From contig JBMLOQ010000149.1 of NCBI GenBank assembly GCA_049242885.1, positions 1 through 13,861 on the forward strand: a DNA stretch of 13,861 nucleotides, written 5' to 3'. The notes beneath the pieces were generated by a model. That model saw only the letters and a list, made by a program, of their open reading frames with translations, ran no database searches and was not told the DNA's origin. The stretch comes from CAIVPM01 sp049242885 (GTDB taxonomy: Bacteria > Bacteroidota > Bacteroidia > Chitinophagales > Chitinophagaceae). A program made the position numbers and the translations under genes. Positions 13,399 through 13,861 of this stretch are shown piece by piece. The first letter of the stretch is position 1, and the number at the start of each line of letters is the position of its first letter.

Positions 13399-13430
13399 AA
13401 AACCCTACATATTGTAGGGTTTTGTTTTTT
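13399..13430 (+). terminator. Intrinsic terminator after rho
   Basis: AAAACCCTACA (13399-13409) pairs perfectly with TGTAGGGTTTT (13413-13423) around a 3-base loop, followed by G and six T. This 11-bp stem sits 5 bases after the rho stop and looks like a strong Rho-independent terminator. It separates rho from the cupin gene, which then needs its own promoter or readthrough. Confidence 0.88.
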
Positions 13431-13450
13431 AATTTTAAAATTTTTGGAGA

Positions 13451-13795
13451 ATGAGCAACATTCATTTTAATACAATAGATTGGAGTGGAATTGAAAAAAC
13501 TATCCATAATGGCGAAACTGGCTTTGCATATTGGCAAACCAAGCAATACAATGGTTTAAGAATAAGATTGGTAGAATATTCGCCATATTATTTGGCAGAC
13601 CATTGGTGCCAAAAAGGGCATATAGTACATTGCCTAGAAGGAGAATTTATTAGCGAACTTGCTACAGGTGAAAAAGTAACTTTAACTAAAGGAGATACTT
13701 ATGTAGTTTCTGACGATTTAAGCAGCCATCGTTCCATTTCAGCAGATGGTGTTAAACTATTGATTATTGATGGGGATTTTTTGAAATTGGGTTAG
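13451..13795 (+). CDS. DHCW-motif cupin-fold protein
   Basis: This 114-residue single-domain cupin has the core LADHWCQKGHIVHCLEGEF at residues 48-66. The DHWC stretch (50-53), His57, His60 and the following Glu-Gly are typical of the small family annotated as DHCW-motif cupin-fold proteins. A second cupin half follows (GDTYVVSDDLSSHRS, 81-95, with His93). The histidines suggest a bound metal (inference). Substrate and reaction are unknown, and many one-domain cupins of this size are sugar or small-molecule binding proteins. GGAG stands only one base before the ATG, too close for a normal ribosome binding site. The gene follows the rho terminator by 20 bases, and its last 32 bases overlap the convergent gene at the right edge. 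Confidence 0.85.
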   Translation: MSNIHFNTIDWSGIEKTIHNGETGFAYWQTKQYNGLRIRLVEYSPYYLADHWCQKGHIVHCLEGEFISELATGEKVTLTKGDTYVVSDDLSSHRSISADGVKLLIIDGDFLKLG

Positions 13796-13861
13796 TTGTT
13801 TTATCCAAAGCTTGCTCAATATCTTGTAAAATATCCTCTACATGCTCTAAGCCACAAGAAA
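13764..13861 (-). CDS. C-terminal fragment of a Cys/Met-metabolism PLP enzyme (partial)
   Basis: The minus strand is open from the window edge to a TAA at 13764-13766, giving 31 residues that begin SCGLEHVEDILQDIEQALDK. This matches the C-terminal signature (R-x-S-x-G-x-E-x-x-x-D-(I/L)-x-x-D-(I/L)-x-x-A-L) of the trans-sulfuration family: O-acetyl- or O-succinylhomoserine sulfhydrylase, cystathionine gamma-synthase and gamma-lyase. These enzymes use pyridoxal phosphate in methionine or cysteine synthesis. The catalytic lysine and most of the protein lie outside the window, so the exact enzyme cannot be named. The final 32 coding bases overlap the end of the cupin gene on the other strand. Confidence 0.7.
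   Translation of the reverse strand, partial: SCGLEHVEDILQDIEQALDKTTNPISKNPHQ

Noticed and set aside
1..13861. CRISPR array, insertion sequence, tRNA, rRNA, toxin-antitoxin or defence genes
   Set aside because: I found no regularly spaced repeats, no transposase motifs, no cloverleaf and no defence domains. The gene content is housekeeping and envelope.

Overview
The window is a strongly A+T-rich chromosomal stretch from a member of the Bacteroidota, probably Chitinophagales/Chitinophagaceae-like. This lineage call is an inference. It rests on an amidase with a type IX secretion (T9SS) C-terminal sorting domain, 'CCC motif' and DUF2752 membrane proteins, a Rho factor with a long disordered insertion and a proline run, a pair of neighbouring rhomboid genes of the Bacteroidota type, Bacteroidota-style promoter boxes (TTTG / TAnTTTG), and start codons without clear Shine-Dalgarno sequences. 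I see no mobile element, CRISPR array, rRNA or tRNA. No gene-free stretch exceeds 300 bases.

Layout: (1) 120-1225 (+): three small membrane proteins (DUF2752, then two tandemly duplicated CCC-motif proteins), closed by a clear intrinsic terminator. (2) 1329/1392-2117 (+): a secreted protein with a carboxypeptidase-regulatory-like beta-sandwich. Its signal peptide is encoded upstream of the only canonical start codon. (3) 5208-2114 (-): an apparent operon rlmD - rhomboid A - rhomboid B with gaps of 9 and 14 bases. Both rhomboids appear to lack the catalytic Ser/His dyad. (4) 5403-7510 (+): a T9SS-sorted peptidoglycan amidase, followed after 2 bases by a PAP2-like membrane protein. (5) 11493-7524 (-): tolC-like efflux channel, small outer-membrane barrel, miaE tRNA hydroxylase and a PBP4-type D-Ala-D-Ala carboxypeptidase lipoprotein. 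(6) 11712-13394 (+): rho with its own strong terminator, then a small DHCW-motif cupin. (7) At the right edge, the C-terminus of a Cys/Met-metabolism PLP enzyme on the minus strand, overlapping the cupin tail to tail.

Most genes are housekeeping or cell-envelope functions. Peptidoglycan turnover links the amidase, the PBP4-type enzyme and perhaps the PAP2-like protein. RNA modification and transcription are represented by rlmD, miaE and rho. The most unusual signals are the two adjacent pseudo-rhomboids, the secreted protein with an apparent ATA (or ATT) start, and the uncharacterised three-gene membrane module at the left. I did not find convincing evidence of a new defence or mobile system.
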